Source: Hyperoplus lanceolatus
Taxonomy: Eukaryota > Chordata > Actinopteri > Uranoscopiformes > Ammodytidae
Length of the DNA: 64,000 bases
Direction: 5' to 3'
Assembly (NCBI GenBank): GCA_026929865.2
Contig: CM049407.1
Coordinates: 17,783,501-17,847,500 of the forward strand
Shown here: positions 1 through 46,962 of the stretch, one piece after another
Layout of the letters: every line of letters begins with the position of its first letter
Position numbering within the stretch: the stretch's first letter is position 1
Notes under the pieces: generated by a model
The model's database searches: none
Told to the model about the DNA's origin: nothing
The model's input: the letters and a program-made list of their open reading frames with translations, nothing else
Position numbers and translations under genes: made by a program

Positions 1-1
1 C

Positions 2-319
<318 letters not shown>

Positions 320-687
320 TTGGACTGTACTGCTGTTTAGACTGCAGCGAACACAGGCCCAGGCCTCTCACTGAAGAGATCCCATTGGTCTGAACCGGTC
401 CGGATCCTCCTGTGATTAGCCAGCCTTCCACCAGGTCACTTCCAGTTTCCCTGAAGGGGAAAAGGCAGAACTCTAACAAAGGAAAACCTGCCTATATCCT
501 TGTCTTTCCTGTCTGTCTTTCTCTGTTCTCGCTCTCTCTCTCTCTCTCTCACTCATATTCTATTTATTGAGGCCCCATTTTTAGGTATGAATTATCCTAG
601 AATAGAAGGCGATATGTGGTTAAAACATTAAAAATGTTTTACAAAGGGAAGTGTTACATGTCCAACCAGCAAGCAAACAAAACTAGT

Positions 688-720
<33 letters not shown>

Positions 721-1226
721 ATTACGACAAATTAAGCTTTTGTCGGTAAAGGGTTGTGATTGTAGGCAAGAGGATGGAGATATATCTAAGCAAGCTAACT
801 TTGACACACATAGTCCATATCTAAGGGCACACACACACAAACCTATCCCTCTTTTAGTGGCCACACAAACACTCACACACACATTTGAAAAAACTGATTG
901 TTTTTTGTGGGTTGATGCTTCATTGTGTACATTCTTGACTGTGGGATGAACACAGTGCTGTGTATATATATATAGATGGAGGTGAGCTGTATGATTAAGA
1001 ACAGAGCTCTGATGAGGCCTCACCATATAATTTAATATCTGTACAGTCCTGAATGAAAACAAACACTCTCAAAGGAAGTACTGAAATGTTTTGCCAAATA
1101 TCTCTTCAGTGGGGACATTTTAATTTTTTAAATCTCAGAGTAAAACACTTACCTTTTGAAATATACTGTATTTCACAGCTGAAACGCACAAAGCTGGTGC
1201 TGGATGTTATTTGTTGTTTGAATAAA
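320..1226 (+). other. probable dlat 3' UTR with (GT)n tract and AATAAA
   Basis: Non-coding sequence follows the dlat stop. It contains a CT-rich run at 531-550, a (GT)n tract at about 688-720, a short TA repeat near 962-975 and a candidate polyadenylation signal AATAAA at 1221-1226. Treating the whole stretch as 3' UTR is inference; the open frames on either strand here are low-complexity translations of the GT and CA tracts. Confidence 0.45.
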
Positions 1227-3407
1227 TTTGGGAGAAGTCAAACTTATGCCATAGGCTCTTTATCATTTTACTAATTGTTCTGAAAGACCCCAAAGTGAAG
1301 CAAATAATAATGGAAACTTCAAATGGGATCACACAACCTGATTTTTTTGTTTTGTTTGAGGAGTTGTTGCAGATACTACTGACCTGTTTCACTCCTGTCC
1401 TGTTTCATTTGGCTGGTGCTTCAAACAAATCTGGAAATGTAAAGATGTACGTCTCCTTATCTGTGCATTTTTCCATATATCTGGGTCAGCAGGCACTGCT
1501 GCTTTGTGTGGGCCCACACACAATAAAAAATCCATAGCACCTGAAAACAAGCTCAGATTGCCTATACTTATTAATGAACATTTAGTTGTTTTGCATTTGA
1601 ACCACAGAATTGGCATACGTAAGTCGCCTACTGTCTTCAATCTTTTTTTCAATATTAGCAAGGTATAAAATCCTAGTTACCATAGTAATGTGTGCTTACA
1701 TGAAAGAAGAAAAAGATCTAGATGACAAGCGTCTAAAGAAACTGCAGGGGGTGAAGGGACCCTACTAGTATCGCTAACCAATACATAATAAAAGGTCAAA
1801 TTTGAAAACTTTATAACGTCACATAATGCTTTGCAGCTGTCTGCCTAAGAACCTTTTTTATAGTTTGGTTTCCTGGTTCTTCTGCCTGCTCCAACATTGA
1901 ACAAATGTGGTTCGATAAACAGCATTAGTGAACCACTGTTGCCAATATACATTGTATAACTCCCAGAATCATAAAAATGCTCGTGTTAAATCATTTCCTC
2001 ATGCTTCCATATGAGGCTCATTTAATCTGACAATTATGTCGAATGGCTCGAATTTTTCCCCTTGTGGCATGACTGTCGGTGAGCCTGTGATGTTTGGTTT
2101 GTCACTGGTAAAGAGCACAGAACTTGGACATGTTTGGAGGATCTCTGGAGCACTTGGCAGGCAGACGAATCACTAACACATTTAATCTAAATATTTTTAA
2201 AAAAGCAGCATTGATAGCATTTTGTTTAGCCCATAGGTCATAACCAGATCATTTGCTTATCACCAGATGACTTGAAGCAGGTGTCAGAAATTCATCTTTG
2301 AACATGTCCACACTCCAGTGTAACCCTTGGATCTTTGACTGCCTTGAATCCGTGAATCACCGTACACATAAATTAACACACAGGGGAAAGAGATGATTTT
2401 GGATGCAGTAATCCAATTGTAGTAATAGTGAAGCAGCTATGAGAGAATATTTTCCATTTTATCTCATAATCACATGCCGTGATTCTTTAGCATGGCTTGG
2501 AGTAGAAATGTTAAATTTGTCGTGAGTTCATAATCTTGAAAAAAAAAACAATTAAAAGCTATTTTAAATTGAATATTTTTAATGGTAAATGATAAAATGA
2601 CACAGCTTATAACCTACTTAACAGTAAGAGGTCTGTCATTTTTATGTGTTCACTGACGAGTCATTTTAGTCTGACATTACAAAAGTGAAAATATGACAAT
2701 TTCCGAAAACCTAGGTTTAGAGGTTTTGATTAATCAGAACTCCAAAAACCTTATCAGAAAGTTTGAAACAGATCATAGAAAATTGCTGAAGATCATTTTC
2801 TTTATTGTTCCTCCAATGTATTAGTCCTTAAATCATTCCAGCAATGATGTCAATTGTATTACATTTTATGATGCAATCTGCTTACTGCCAACCAAAAGCT
2901 GAAAGAAGAAAAGTTTTTATTTTTGTCTCTTAGATATACATTGATGTGATGATAAATTGTCAAACATTTTGTAATTATTATTATTATTTTTTTTAAGGTC
3001 CAATGAACACTTCAATTATCAAATTGTTTAATGATGAAAAGCAAAACAATACGACTGGATGTCTGCCTCCATGGCAACAAAAGCAGGCTGCTATGCACCA
3101 CATTCTGTATGCCACCCTACAGAATAATCAGATGTCCTCTCAGGCCTAATAGGTGATGGTTTCTGTGGAACAGCTGCAGTCATTAACGTTACATTAACTA
3201 ATTAGACTACAAGCTGACTCATTACAGCTGAAGTAAGTTGTGCTGTTAATTGGACATAATAAAACAATAAGGGATGAGAGTGAAGATAAAGCAGGGTGGG
3301 GTTTGGTTTGCGTCACTCAATACATTACTCATGCATGCCTGATTTTTTGGCCACCAGCTCTTGCGCTGGGGGAGAGAGGGCTCCCTCGCTCTGTGCTTCT
3401 CTCAGCT
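1227..3407. other. intergenic, no recognisable gene
   Basis: AT-rich sequence between dlat and the Ig-superfamily gene. I see no exon with conserved coding content, no terminal inverted repeat pair and no tRNA-like box. The last few hundred bases must contain the promoter and 5' UTR of the downstream gene, but no clear TATA box or CpG cluster can be assigned. Confidence 0.5.
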
Positions 3408-4163
3408 ATGGGCTTCTCTCGAAGATGGATGATCTGGACCTTATGTGTGTGTTCCACCGCTCTGGAGAATGGTGAGTAAAGACATCCACTGTCTTTAGCT
3501 TGTGATACAATCTTGGTTATAGACAACATGAGAAATACTGGTAATTTTGTTCACATTGCTTTTGCTTCAAGTGTTTGATTTGAGGATCTACAAAAGTTAC
3601 AAGATTTGCCGTTTCAATGCAATAAAGAAAAGAGCATTTTTGTTATACATTTTGATTAGGTTGTAAACAAATACAGGGATGACTTAAGTATTCAAACAGA
3701 TATGTCTTACTGTGTGAGCTTGCAGATTCTTACGAAAAACATACTTAAAGTATCAACAAAGTTGTAAACATAAATGACAATTTAAACTTAGTCAAACACA
3801 TTTGGCCAACTACAAATTGAAGATTGTATACAAAAAGTTTGAATCATACACTATTGTAGCCTACTTATTTCTTAATTTCTGTACTAAATGAATGTCTGCA
3901 AAAAAGCTGCCCTCTTGTTAAAATGTTAGTTAGGCTATGGCCAGTAACGTCCATGTTTGACATATTGAGTGTCTTAATTTGAAAGGATCTATAAAGGCTG
4001 GTGTTTTAGAAGCTGACGATTTGGAGACAATGTCATGAATCGACGTTATGTTTTCATGAACACATCCTATTGAAGCGGGCTGTTGTTCAACTCAGTCTGT
4101 GACCAGTTTGGCTCACCCTCAAAGCTGTCGAGTGTAATTAACAACTAAAATGCATGCTGAATT

Positions 4164-4214
<51 letters not shown>

Positions 4215-6257
4215 ACACACAAAAGGCCTGGGGACGACAGGGAGGAGGGGGTTCATTATTTCAGTAATGAAGGAGGAGAGGGAGGAGTGCGGTGCAGTCA
4301 CGTCAACAGTGAGACTTAGGGGAAGTAAAAGGCAGAATAACAACAATTAAACATGTGGACATTTAAGGAATAACTCCTTAACTGAAAGGGCCCCTCATGT
4401 TATATGACATATGTGACTTTGTCTCACTCTTTGTTTTTTGTTTCCCCTTCTTGCCTTGTTCATCAGTTGCTCTTAAAGTAACCATGAGGGAAGCCAGTCT
4501 GGAGGCGGTTCAGGGAGACTCTGTTGTCCTGCCCTGCTCCTTCTTCACCTCCAGCCCCCTCTCCAGACTCAACATTATCTGGACTATGGCCCCTTCCTCC
4601 AGTCCAGAAAACCCAATACAGGTCTGAATCTCACCACAAACTCACACACACACACGCACGCACGCACACACACACACACACACACGCACGCACGCACGCA
4701 CACACCTAATCTAATAATGTATGATCTGATAAACTGAACTTGTTGCAATGTGAATAATGTTTTTTTTGTGAGAGAGTTTTTGTTTAAAGTTGTTTTTTAA
4801 TGAATTTGTATGTAAAGTTTGGTGAATTCTGATTGCAAACATCCACATTGGAGCCACAATACCAACGTATTTTTCTATGACACACAACCATCCTGTCCAT
4901 ATTTGTCTGGGTGTCATACTACTGGCTAACGGCTGCACTCACTGCCAGGTGATTGTGTTCGACCATGGACAGGCGATTGAAGACCCCTCCCTCATTGGCC
5001 GGGTGGGTTTTACAGGTATGACTTGCAGGGAAAGCCTGTTTTATTTGCATGGCGGTGTTTATGAACAAATGATTCTGTGTATTTGTTCAAAAGTTGAGTT
5101 CATAAATTGAGCACAGATTAATGTTAACCAACTGCAGGGATTCCCTGGAGTGCAGACATTGTCCTGAATGACACTCGTGTATCAGATGCTGGTTTTTACC
5201 GCTGCATGGTCAATAACCCGCCAGAGACTGCAGATCCCGGCATAGGGGAACTGGAGCTCAGTGTTCTGGGTAAGTGTGTCACATATTGTTAATTTTTCTA
5301 CTTGAGTGAGCAAGTCCAATGGCCATTAAATAGACTGTGGGGGATGCATATGTGTACATGTGTTGTATTCTCAACTATATCCCCCATTACAGGAGTGCAT
5401 TTTTTGGCAGTACAAATAGCCTACTGGAGCCAAAGAGGTAAACAAATAGTTTTGGCCAGCATGACTCTTATCATGGCAATGTATAGCTCCATTTGGATTG
5501 TGGATTCAAGTAAAAAGGACTTAACAACTACAAGTCTACAACTATGGATTTCCATAAAATTATGACATTAATGTGCCCCAGGTGATGTATTTTACGGTGA
5601 ACCCTTTATACGTCAACCCTTCTCTAAGGCTACCATCAGGCCAAAACGTATCCCTTTCCAATGCGTTTTGCTTAAATACACGCAAAACAAATGCATACCC
5701 TTTGAAAAAAAGAACAAGGACTGTCAATCTTTACGGTTAGCCTTCCTTCCAGACTTTTGCTGACTTTCTTAAATAGTTCAAAACTGCTTGTAGAGAAATT
5801 TGACTATAGTTTTGTGGACGACACATTATTTTAATGGAAAGGAAGAAGAACTATGTGTTCTCACGGCAGGTTGACTCAGAGTGGGACATCTAACAAGAAC
5901 TATCCCTAGAAGAACCAGCAAAACAAACTGTCCAAACACACACTGAAATACCTGCGTCCATTTTTTTTGGAGTTTACAAAGCGTGACAACCTTTTTTTTG
6001 CCTGTCATCTTCTGAATATGTTTGCAGCGCCTCCTTCGCTGCCTGTGTGTCAGTGGGATGGAGAGATTGATAAGGGAGGAAGCGTCACCCTGTCCTGCTC
6101 GGTGGCAGAGGGAATCCCCACTCCAGAGATCCAATGGGAGAAACTCAGTCCAGAGGAAATCTCACTTCCTATCAACATGGAGGGTCAGTGACAGTGACAC
6201 ACACACACACACACTATGAATGTAAGCTTGTCCCCAGCACGTGCGTGTCCCCTACAT

Positions 6258-6288
<31 letters not shown>

Positions 6289-7576
6289 CACGCACACGCA
6301 CACACCACTACTGTGGTCTATTATGTTAAGTGTTTGTCTTCAGCCAAAATAACCCTTTGGCAGAGTAATAGTCATCTTGTGTGGAGATCATAATTTTTAT
6401 CATAAAGTTTAATAATTCAGAGATAGTAAATAGACAATCTGAATATAATTCAAGAAAAAAAAAATGGGTTGGACTTCATGATTTTATACAATTTGAGCAT
6501 GATGAAGCTCCACAGGGAATAGCAGATTCAGTGCCTATACAAAAGTAATCAATCTCCTCTTTGACTTTTACACTTCAGACAATAAAACATGAAGCTAATT
6601 CAGGAGAAAAAAAATCAAGTGACTGTGTCCAGAAGACTGTTAAAGGAGTCCTGCAACAATGTAATATGGCACTCACAAATGTATGAGCAGAGAGCTCCTA
6701 CTGTATAAGCATGTACCACTATGTACACTTTCTGTCTATGGGCCGGTTTCGCAGACATGGATTAAGCCTAATCCTGGACTAGATTGTACTTTCAATGGAC
6801 AATCCATTCAAAATTCCATTTAGTCCAGGACTAGGCTTAATTCATGTCTACAAAACCTGCCCTATATGTATTACTTTTGTCCTACTTTTATATTTTTTAT
6901 TAGTTTGTTCTACACACACAACAATTAATTGAATACCTGTCCGTCCTAGGGGAGGGACCCCTCCTCACCTCTTATTCTTCCTGAAGTTTCTTAAATTTTT
7001 ATCCTGTTTTTTTCCTTTTACAAGTAATGTTTCATAAGAAAGAGCTGGTCTTATGCGGCACTGATTGTTATGCCCAGAAGCAAAGTTCTAATTGTGACAT
7101 TGGGCTACAAAAATTAAATTGACTTGACTCTCTCTCAGACGATTTGTCCGGCTACGTCCAAATTGTCAACGTGTCATCTCAGACGTCCGGCCTTTATCGC
7201 TGCTCTGCAACTAACCTCCTGGGAACAGAGAATTGCTACGTCAACCTGTCCATCTACAGCCGTAAGCACCCCTTGCCTACCCACAATCCTCTCTGACTCT
7301 TTTCACCATGAACCAAACAGTGATTTTGTACGTTATTTATTAATTATTTTGTCTCTCTCTCTCTATGCAGCCCCTGACCAGTCCTCAGGCATACTGCAGG
7401 GCGTGCTGGTGACCCTATCGATGAGCCTGTTGTTGCTGGCGCTGCTTGTGCTCTTGCTATGGCTTCATCGCACCGGACAGGACGGGAGATGGAGGGAGGG
7501 GGAAAAAGAAGAAGAGGAGGAGTGTTACAATGAGATAGAGTACACCCCGACTCTGATCAAGCGCTCATTTGTTTGA
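3408..7576 (+). CDS. CTX/CAR-family Ig-superfamily adhesion protein, complete, 7 exons
   Basis: Exons 3408-3471, 4467-4621, 4949-5015, 5138-5269, 6028-6183, 7139-7261 and 7371-7576 join in phase to 903 nt, a 300-residue type I membrane protein. Order: signal peptide (starts MGFSRRWMIW); V-type Ig domain (Cys in VVLPCSF, Trp in IIWTM, second Cys in DAGFYRCMV); C2-type Ig domain (VTLSCSV ... SGLYRCSA) with an extra Cys pair (LPVCQW and ENCYVNL), a mark of the CTX family (VSIG1, VSIG2, GPA33, CXADR, IGSF11, CLMP); one transmembrane helix (about residues 240-261); and a short acidic cytoplasmic tail with EEEEE and the C-terminus KRSFV, which fits a class I PDZ ligand. A role in homophilic adhesion or tight junctions is inferred from the family. 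Which family member this is cannot be settled here. The tail is much shorter than in CXADR or IGSF11. Start chosen: the ATG at 3408 that opens the signal peptide. Confidence 0.87.
4165..4221 (+). repeat. (CA)n microsatellite, Ig-gene intron 1
   Basis: Nearly pure CA dinucleotide run with a single TC interruption, in the first intron of the Ig-superfamily gene. Confidence 0.95.
4633..4704 (+). repeat. (CA)n/(CGCA)n microsatellite just after the exon 2 donor
   Basis: Alternating CA and GCAC units beginning about a dozen bases after the exon 2 splice donor, which is non-consensus (gtctga). The alternating purine-pyrimidine sequence is also a potential Z-DNA former. Confidence 0.9.
6196..6305 (+). 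repeat. (CA)n and (CGCA)n tracts just after the exon 5 donor
   Basis: Two CA-type runs (about 6197-6215 and 6258-6305) begin about 13 bases after the exon 5 donor (gtcagt at 6184). The arrangement repeats that of exon 2. Confidence 0.9.
6740..6862. mobile_element. small palindromic MITE in Ig-gene intron 5
   Basis: A 123-bp near-palindrome: GGGCCGGTTT at the left is mirrored by AAACCTGCCC at the right, and inside it ATTAAGCCTAATCCTGGACT is mirrored by AGTCCAGGACTAGGCTTAAT. TAT stands on both sides as a possible target duplication. It has no coding capacity. It resembles the foldback MITEs common in teleost genomes; the superfamily is not clear. Confidence 0.75.
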
Positions 7577-7767
7577 CTTCTTAAAGAATTTAAAAAGAAA
7601 AGCGAAAAATGCTCCATCCTGGGTTTCCAAGAGAAGCGAAAAATGCTCCATCCTGGGTTTCCAAGAGAATGACACCAATGACTGTTCATGAGTCCCAGAT
7701 AATGGATATTTTGCTCTGTGCAAACCTACTGCGTCACCAGTTTGAAATAAATAACCATGTTTCCAAT
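7577..7767 (+). other. Ig-gene 3' UTR with a 34-bp tandem duplication and AATAAA
   Basis: The 3' UTR directly after the stop codon contains two exact tandem copies of a 34-bp unit (7600-7633 and 7634-7667, beginning AAGCGAAAAATGCTCC). An AATAAA signal lies at 7746-7751. The transcript end is inferred to be 10-30 bases downstream. Confidence 0.6.
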
Positions 7768-10700
7768 CAGTCTGGTATTATATTCACCAAAAGGCCGTAC
7801 TGCATCTGAAAGCACTACATAAACAAGCTTCTACTTTTACTTTTAGCAGCAGATCTATATTGATAATAAAGCTCTTACCCTGCTCATGTTTTAACCACCA
7901 CATGTCCAAGTTGCCTTTATTATCATAGTTGAATTGTTGCATTAAATGTCCCAAATCAAATGTGGCTAACAGGCTCAGTTGGTAACCATTATAATCTGAA
8001 GAGGTGAGTTGAAAGAGTTTATCTGCAGGTTTCTGTTGTTGCATCATTGCCTTTTCCTGTATTACTGAAAATCTTGCAAGTCTGCAAAATATTTTAGATC
8101 ATTATTGTCCACTGAGTGAGCGGTTAAGAGGGTTAATTTTTTGCAAAACAAGTTTACATAAGTTCTGTTTGTTAACCAGCGTTTTTGCCCTATTTTCTGT
8201 AAACACTTATTGAGCTGTAAATGAGCTACTGTGGCACTAACAGTGTTTAACAATATCATTTAAAAAACGGTTTCAACATTAAGTAAAAATTAAGTCCCAA
8301 AGAGACCTGGACAAAATAACAAAGCAACAGGACAGATACAGGGAAATTAATATCACTCGCAGCAGTTGATTTGCAAACAAAGACACAAAAACCTTTAATT
8401 TAAATAGAAGGAAAAAAAAAGATCACATAAAAAAAACTGTACAGAACATTGAACATTGACTTAAAGTTCTTAAATAAAAAGACCCCTCTGCCAAAAATAA
8501 CTAAAATAATAAAACCATAACAAAAGTAGGATGGTGTATGATACATTTTGTGCAAAAGAAGTGTTAACTGATTCTTCCCAAACTGCACGTTTCAATGTGA
8601 AGAGTGCCTCTCTCCACTCAGCTCTCCCCCTCTGATGGGTAAACAAAAGTGTCCCTACCCTTAAACCTTAACATAGTGTCTTAAATGTAAAATAACTCAA
8701 AATCCAATAATAATAAAATAGATTTATATTTTAAATATATATTTATATACGAAACATGCTGTACATAATTCAGAGATTAAGAAATCCCTTTTTATGGACA
8801 CCCAGGTATGTCCGTGAACTTGTGCTCTCCTCAGTCCCAAAATAATACCAAAAAATGTAATAAAAATATTACTCCCTGTTGCTTTGGATACAAGATGAAT
8901 GAGGAGAAAGAAAAACAGATAACAGCACTTATCAGAAAGTCTCTGTTTTTCCTGAGTCGAGGGAGTAACTAACGTGTTTTGAGAGAGGGATGCCGATGCG
9001 TTTTTCGCCTGTCGTAGCTTCTTCACAGCCGAGACTGACAGAAAATCTTTAGGCTGCTAAAAGGAATTAAAAAAAAGAGAAGAAAAAAGCTTTGTACTGT
9101 GTGAGATGTTGTAAGGAGTTGAAAGTGGGGAAACAAAGAACCAGTGCCATTAAAGAAGTATGAGGCTATAACAATGCAGAGGGCCTTCTGTAATATTAGT
9201 GTGACCCTGTACTAACCTGCCTCGTGTCTTTTTATGGCCAAAAGGTTCCCTGCAGAAGAACTCAATTCCTTTCCTGTTATAGACCTGAGAACACCAGTCT
9301 CATTTTAAAAGTTCCTGCAGGGGGAATGCCGCTTTCAGAGAGATTATTTGGTGAGAAAATAGCATACCAAGGCAGTTACCTGGTAACACCATTAATGCTT
9401 TAGCACAAGGCCATTCAAAAACTGTTCAAGCACTGTAGGCGACAACGCCGCTGGAGCACAGGGAAACATTTGGGGGCCGAATTATTAACCCCAACGGCCA
9501 TCTTCTTTTTCGCGTTGCATGATCTACTTTAACCGTCCAAATCTGGGCTCTGAAGTTGCCTTTTTTTTTACAAAACGAGTACAAGAGTGGGAGAGAAACC
9601 ACAATAAAGTGACTTATTGGAATACTTCCAGTTATGTAGAACATTAAAAAAAAAGAAACAGCCATCGGTGAGATGATACAAATACGATAAAAGCAAACTA
9701 ATAGGAGGAGAGGTTTGGGGGAGGGAGGGGAGGGGGTACAGTTGACAGAAGGCAGATTTCCAATTCCTAACATCAGCACACCATATTGACAAACCCCAGT
9801 AAAGATAGCTGTAAGACAATATTAATCAAATAAATATTCCACCTTTTGCTTTCAGTATTTGTTCAACGTTTGTTGATTTCCAACTAAAACGCTGGATGTT
9901 AAACTGTTGTAGAAACAGCAGTAGTAGTGGGTATATTAGTAGTAGCAGGAGATGCAGAAGCAGTAGTATAGTAACGGGAGGGGCCGGACTGCAGGCAAAG
10001 AAAACAAAAGTTCCCCCGCACACAGAGCAGCCTGGGTCCCCTGCTATTGAGAAAGTCATAAGCTGATCTGAGGGCACGTCATTAATCGGCCAATCCAAAA
10101 GAAAACAAGCTCTGTGCACCTGAAACAGGGAGGAACTTGTGATTCTTCAAGTAAAAAAAAAAAAAAAAAAAAAAAGGGGCTTTGAACACTCCCAGTGTGT
10201 AGGTTGTGATCAACTCAATTTTCACAGATTGGAAATGACCCTCTGCTCGATCGTGATCCACGGACACCAGCTCTGTCCGTAGTTATGCCACATCTCCGTC
10301 TGTCTGTTGCCAGTCAGGTCCAGGACTCATGTCCCGGCCTCCACTGTAAACTAGCAGTAAAAGCACCACATGTTGGCTGGGATGGAAGGGAGTTGTTGTT
10401 TATATCCCCCTCCCTAAAAATTACTCCAAGACAGAAAGTGTTGAGTGTTGATTTTATCAGGCACTTCTGTAGGAAATAGGCCAGAGGACAAAGATGACAA
10501 TTTTTGTGGGATGTGTGTTGTTTAGATTTCTTGTTGAATATGCGTTGTATGCAGGAAATAAGTGGAGGCTCCTGAATTTGGTCAACATGTGTTGCTAAAT
10601 ATTGATGGACACAACTGTAGGTGCGGTGATGATGGTAAAACGGGGGGGGGGGGAACAAAACAAGGCTTCTCATGGTTTCCACATATCCTTCACCTGCACA

Positions 10701-11297
10701 TACAGCAACATATTTTAGTATTCTTTTTTTAAATGTATTTATCTTTTTATTGGTAATGCAAATAGAAACTGCTGCTGAAGATGTCAAGTGAGAGCAAGTC
10801 AGAGCAGTCCTCTATTCTCCAGTATAGAAAAATAATGAATCCTCAAGCAAAATATCCCTTATAGTCGCACTGGCCTTTGTGGCCTGTCACTACTGTTCCA
10901 ACCGTCAGGTTGTCCATAGAGACACTGCGTGCCTTTGTCAGAAAAAAGGACCCCTCAAATACGAGTAGATCATCAGGCCTTACGAGTCCTGATGGAAGTG
11001 GACTTTGGAACAAAACAGTTGGCTGAAATCATTTCATGATCTGACGTGCATCAGCTTAGCATGCTATCAGATGTTTGACTCCTTTGGTCAAGAAGGAGAG
11101 GGGTGTTGTGTGTGTGTGTGTGCAGCCAAATCCATGAAGTATTGCAGTGGGCCTTTGGAGGATTTACAAATCACGGTTTAAGTTCGTTAAACGAAGGACT
11201 GAGTCCCAAAAGACTGGAGTGAGTCCGGCCCAGTCCAGTTTGGAGCGCAGTGTGCTTTCACTGCAGAGACTGTCATTCAGGGTCTCCCAGTGGAGAC
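7768..11297 (-). other. gap between convergent genes; probable pcnx3 3' UTR in the right part
   Basis: No conserved coding sequence is seen on either strand. The part next to 11297 should be 3' UTR of pcnx3, which is transcribed leftwards; TTTATT at 10746-10751 is an AATAAA on the minus strand and a candidate poly(A) site. Also present: an A tract at 10153-10175, a G run near 10640-10650 and a short (GT)n near 11105-11122. Open frames in this region are short and show no recognisable domain. Confidence 0.45.
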
Positions 11298-45559
<34,262 letters not shown>

Positions 45560-45800
45560 TCCTCTTTGGCGTTAAAGGTTGACAGTTTTGCAGCAGGAGC
45601 GGAAGTCCTCTCTCATGATGAACGGCAGCTGTGTCTTGCCTCAAAAAGGTGCCAATGTTAAAATGTTACAACAAGCTAGCTAACTGGGTAGCTAGCGCTA
45701 GCTAACAACTAGTTGACACACGCGCACGGACGCACGAGAGAGCGAGCGAGAGCGAGAGATATTCCCATGGCGCTGATTGGCCATATGCACTGACGTCATC
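45560..45800 (-). promoter_or_regulatory. pcnx3: likely pcnx3 promoter: CRE plus CCAAT box
   Basis: A palindromic cAMP response element TGACGTCA lies at 45791-45798 and a CCAAT box on the minus strand at 45776-45780. They are followed, in the direction of pcnx3, by a locally CpG-richer stretch and a GA/CT-rich run at 45735-45760. The position, 1.5-1.7 kb above the pcnx3 ATG, fits a promoter followed by a long or spliced 5' UTR. The transcription start itself is not visible. Confidence 0.5.
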
Positions 45801-46962
45801 TTGGGGCTCGTTTTCTATGCTATTTAAAAATTATGGAAACATCACATTCATATTTGTGATTGCACACTCTTTGTGTGTTCCTTAAATGACACCAGGCACT
45901 ATAAAGATATCAAATACAACTAGAACTGCAAGCAGTTATTCGGGGGCCAAGCCTTCCGACGCAACTCGGGACCCGGGCGTCGCAGACCGTGCCGCCGGCC
46001 GCTCACATCACCGAATCCGGGGATGTAAAGTTTTTGAACGTGGGATGTTCGGTTTGGGAGTTATAGACCAAAAAGCAAAGAAATAGCATATAAATAGGCT
46101 ATAGTGGATGAGGAGATGTATACTTGTTGTGTTTTTGGTGCCCCTTTATGGCGACATTTTCTTTTATGAACGCTAATAAGGGTAGCATCAACATATGTCT
46201 ACAATTCAGCAAATGGGTGTGGCCTATGCCAAAAGATGCAGCTGACTCCAGTGAATCTGTGGATATAAAGTTTTTGACTGTGGGATGTTTGGTTGGGGAG
46301 TAATGAGCAATTCTGAATAAGTCCCGCCCACATTACTAATTCTTGGTCATATTTTTTATATAGACTCGGGTATGCCCCTTGATGGTTTCCCTGGAGTTTT
46401 AAGAAAATTCCTTTGGGAGTTGTATAGGTATTGCTGTTTACAAGCTGATATACATTTAGTGTGCTTTTGGCGCCCCCTTATGGATGAATTTCGCGAAACT
46501 GCCACGGTGGAACGATGCAGCTCAATTCACAGAACAAGTGGATCTCAAGTTTTTTAATGTGCGATGTTTGGTTGGCGAGTTATGAGCAAAAGCAGATTAA
46601 AATGGCGGCTGGAGCTAATTACACAATGTAATGTCAATGGACATGCTAGCTGAGATTAGCAATTGCGCCTAAACTCTTTGATGGAAAAAAAAAATCTAAT
46701 TTTATTAAAAAGTCCCTTACACATTAATATTTCTTGGCCATATTTTTTATATAGACTCGGGTATGCACCTTGATGGTTTCCCGAGAGTTTTAAGAAAATT
46801 CCTTTGGCCAATTAGGAGATATAAAATTTCCTAATTTATGGCGCCCCCTTATGGCGAAATTCTCCAAATTTTTTATTGAACGCAATTAAGGGTAGCCCCA
46901 ACATATGTCTAAAATTTGGACTTGATCCGATTTATGATTTTGGATTTATGAATTTCTACCTA

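Noticed and set aside
628..1062. 144-codon open frame on the minus strand and an overlapping plus-strand frame
   Set aside because: Both translate the (GT)/(CA) tracts as runs of Val-Cys or Thr-His and show no domain; the region is the probable dlat 3' UTR.
9826..10267. Hydrophobic minus-strand frames suggesting a membrane protein
   Set aside because: Leu/Phe runs come from A- and CAG/GTA-rich low-complexity sequence in the pcnx3 3' region; no start context or homology.
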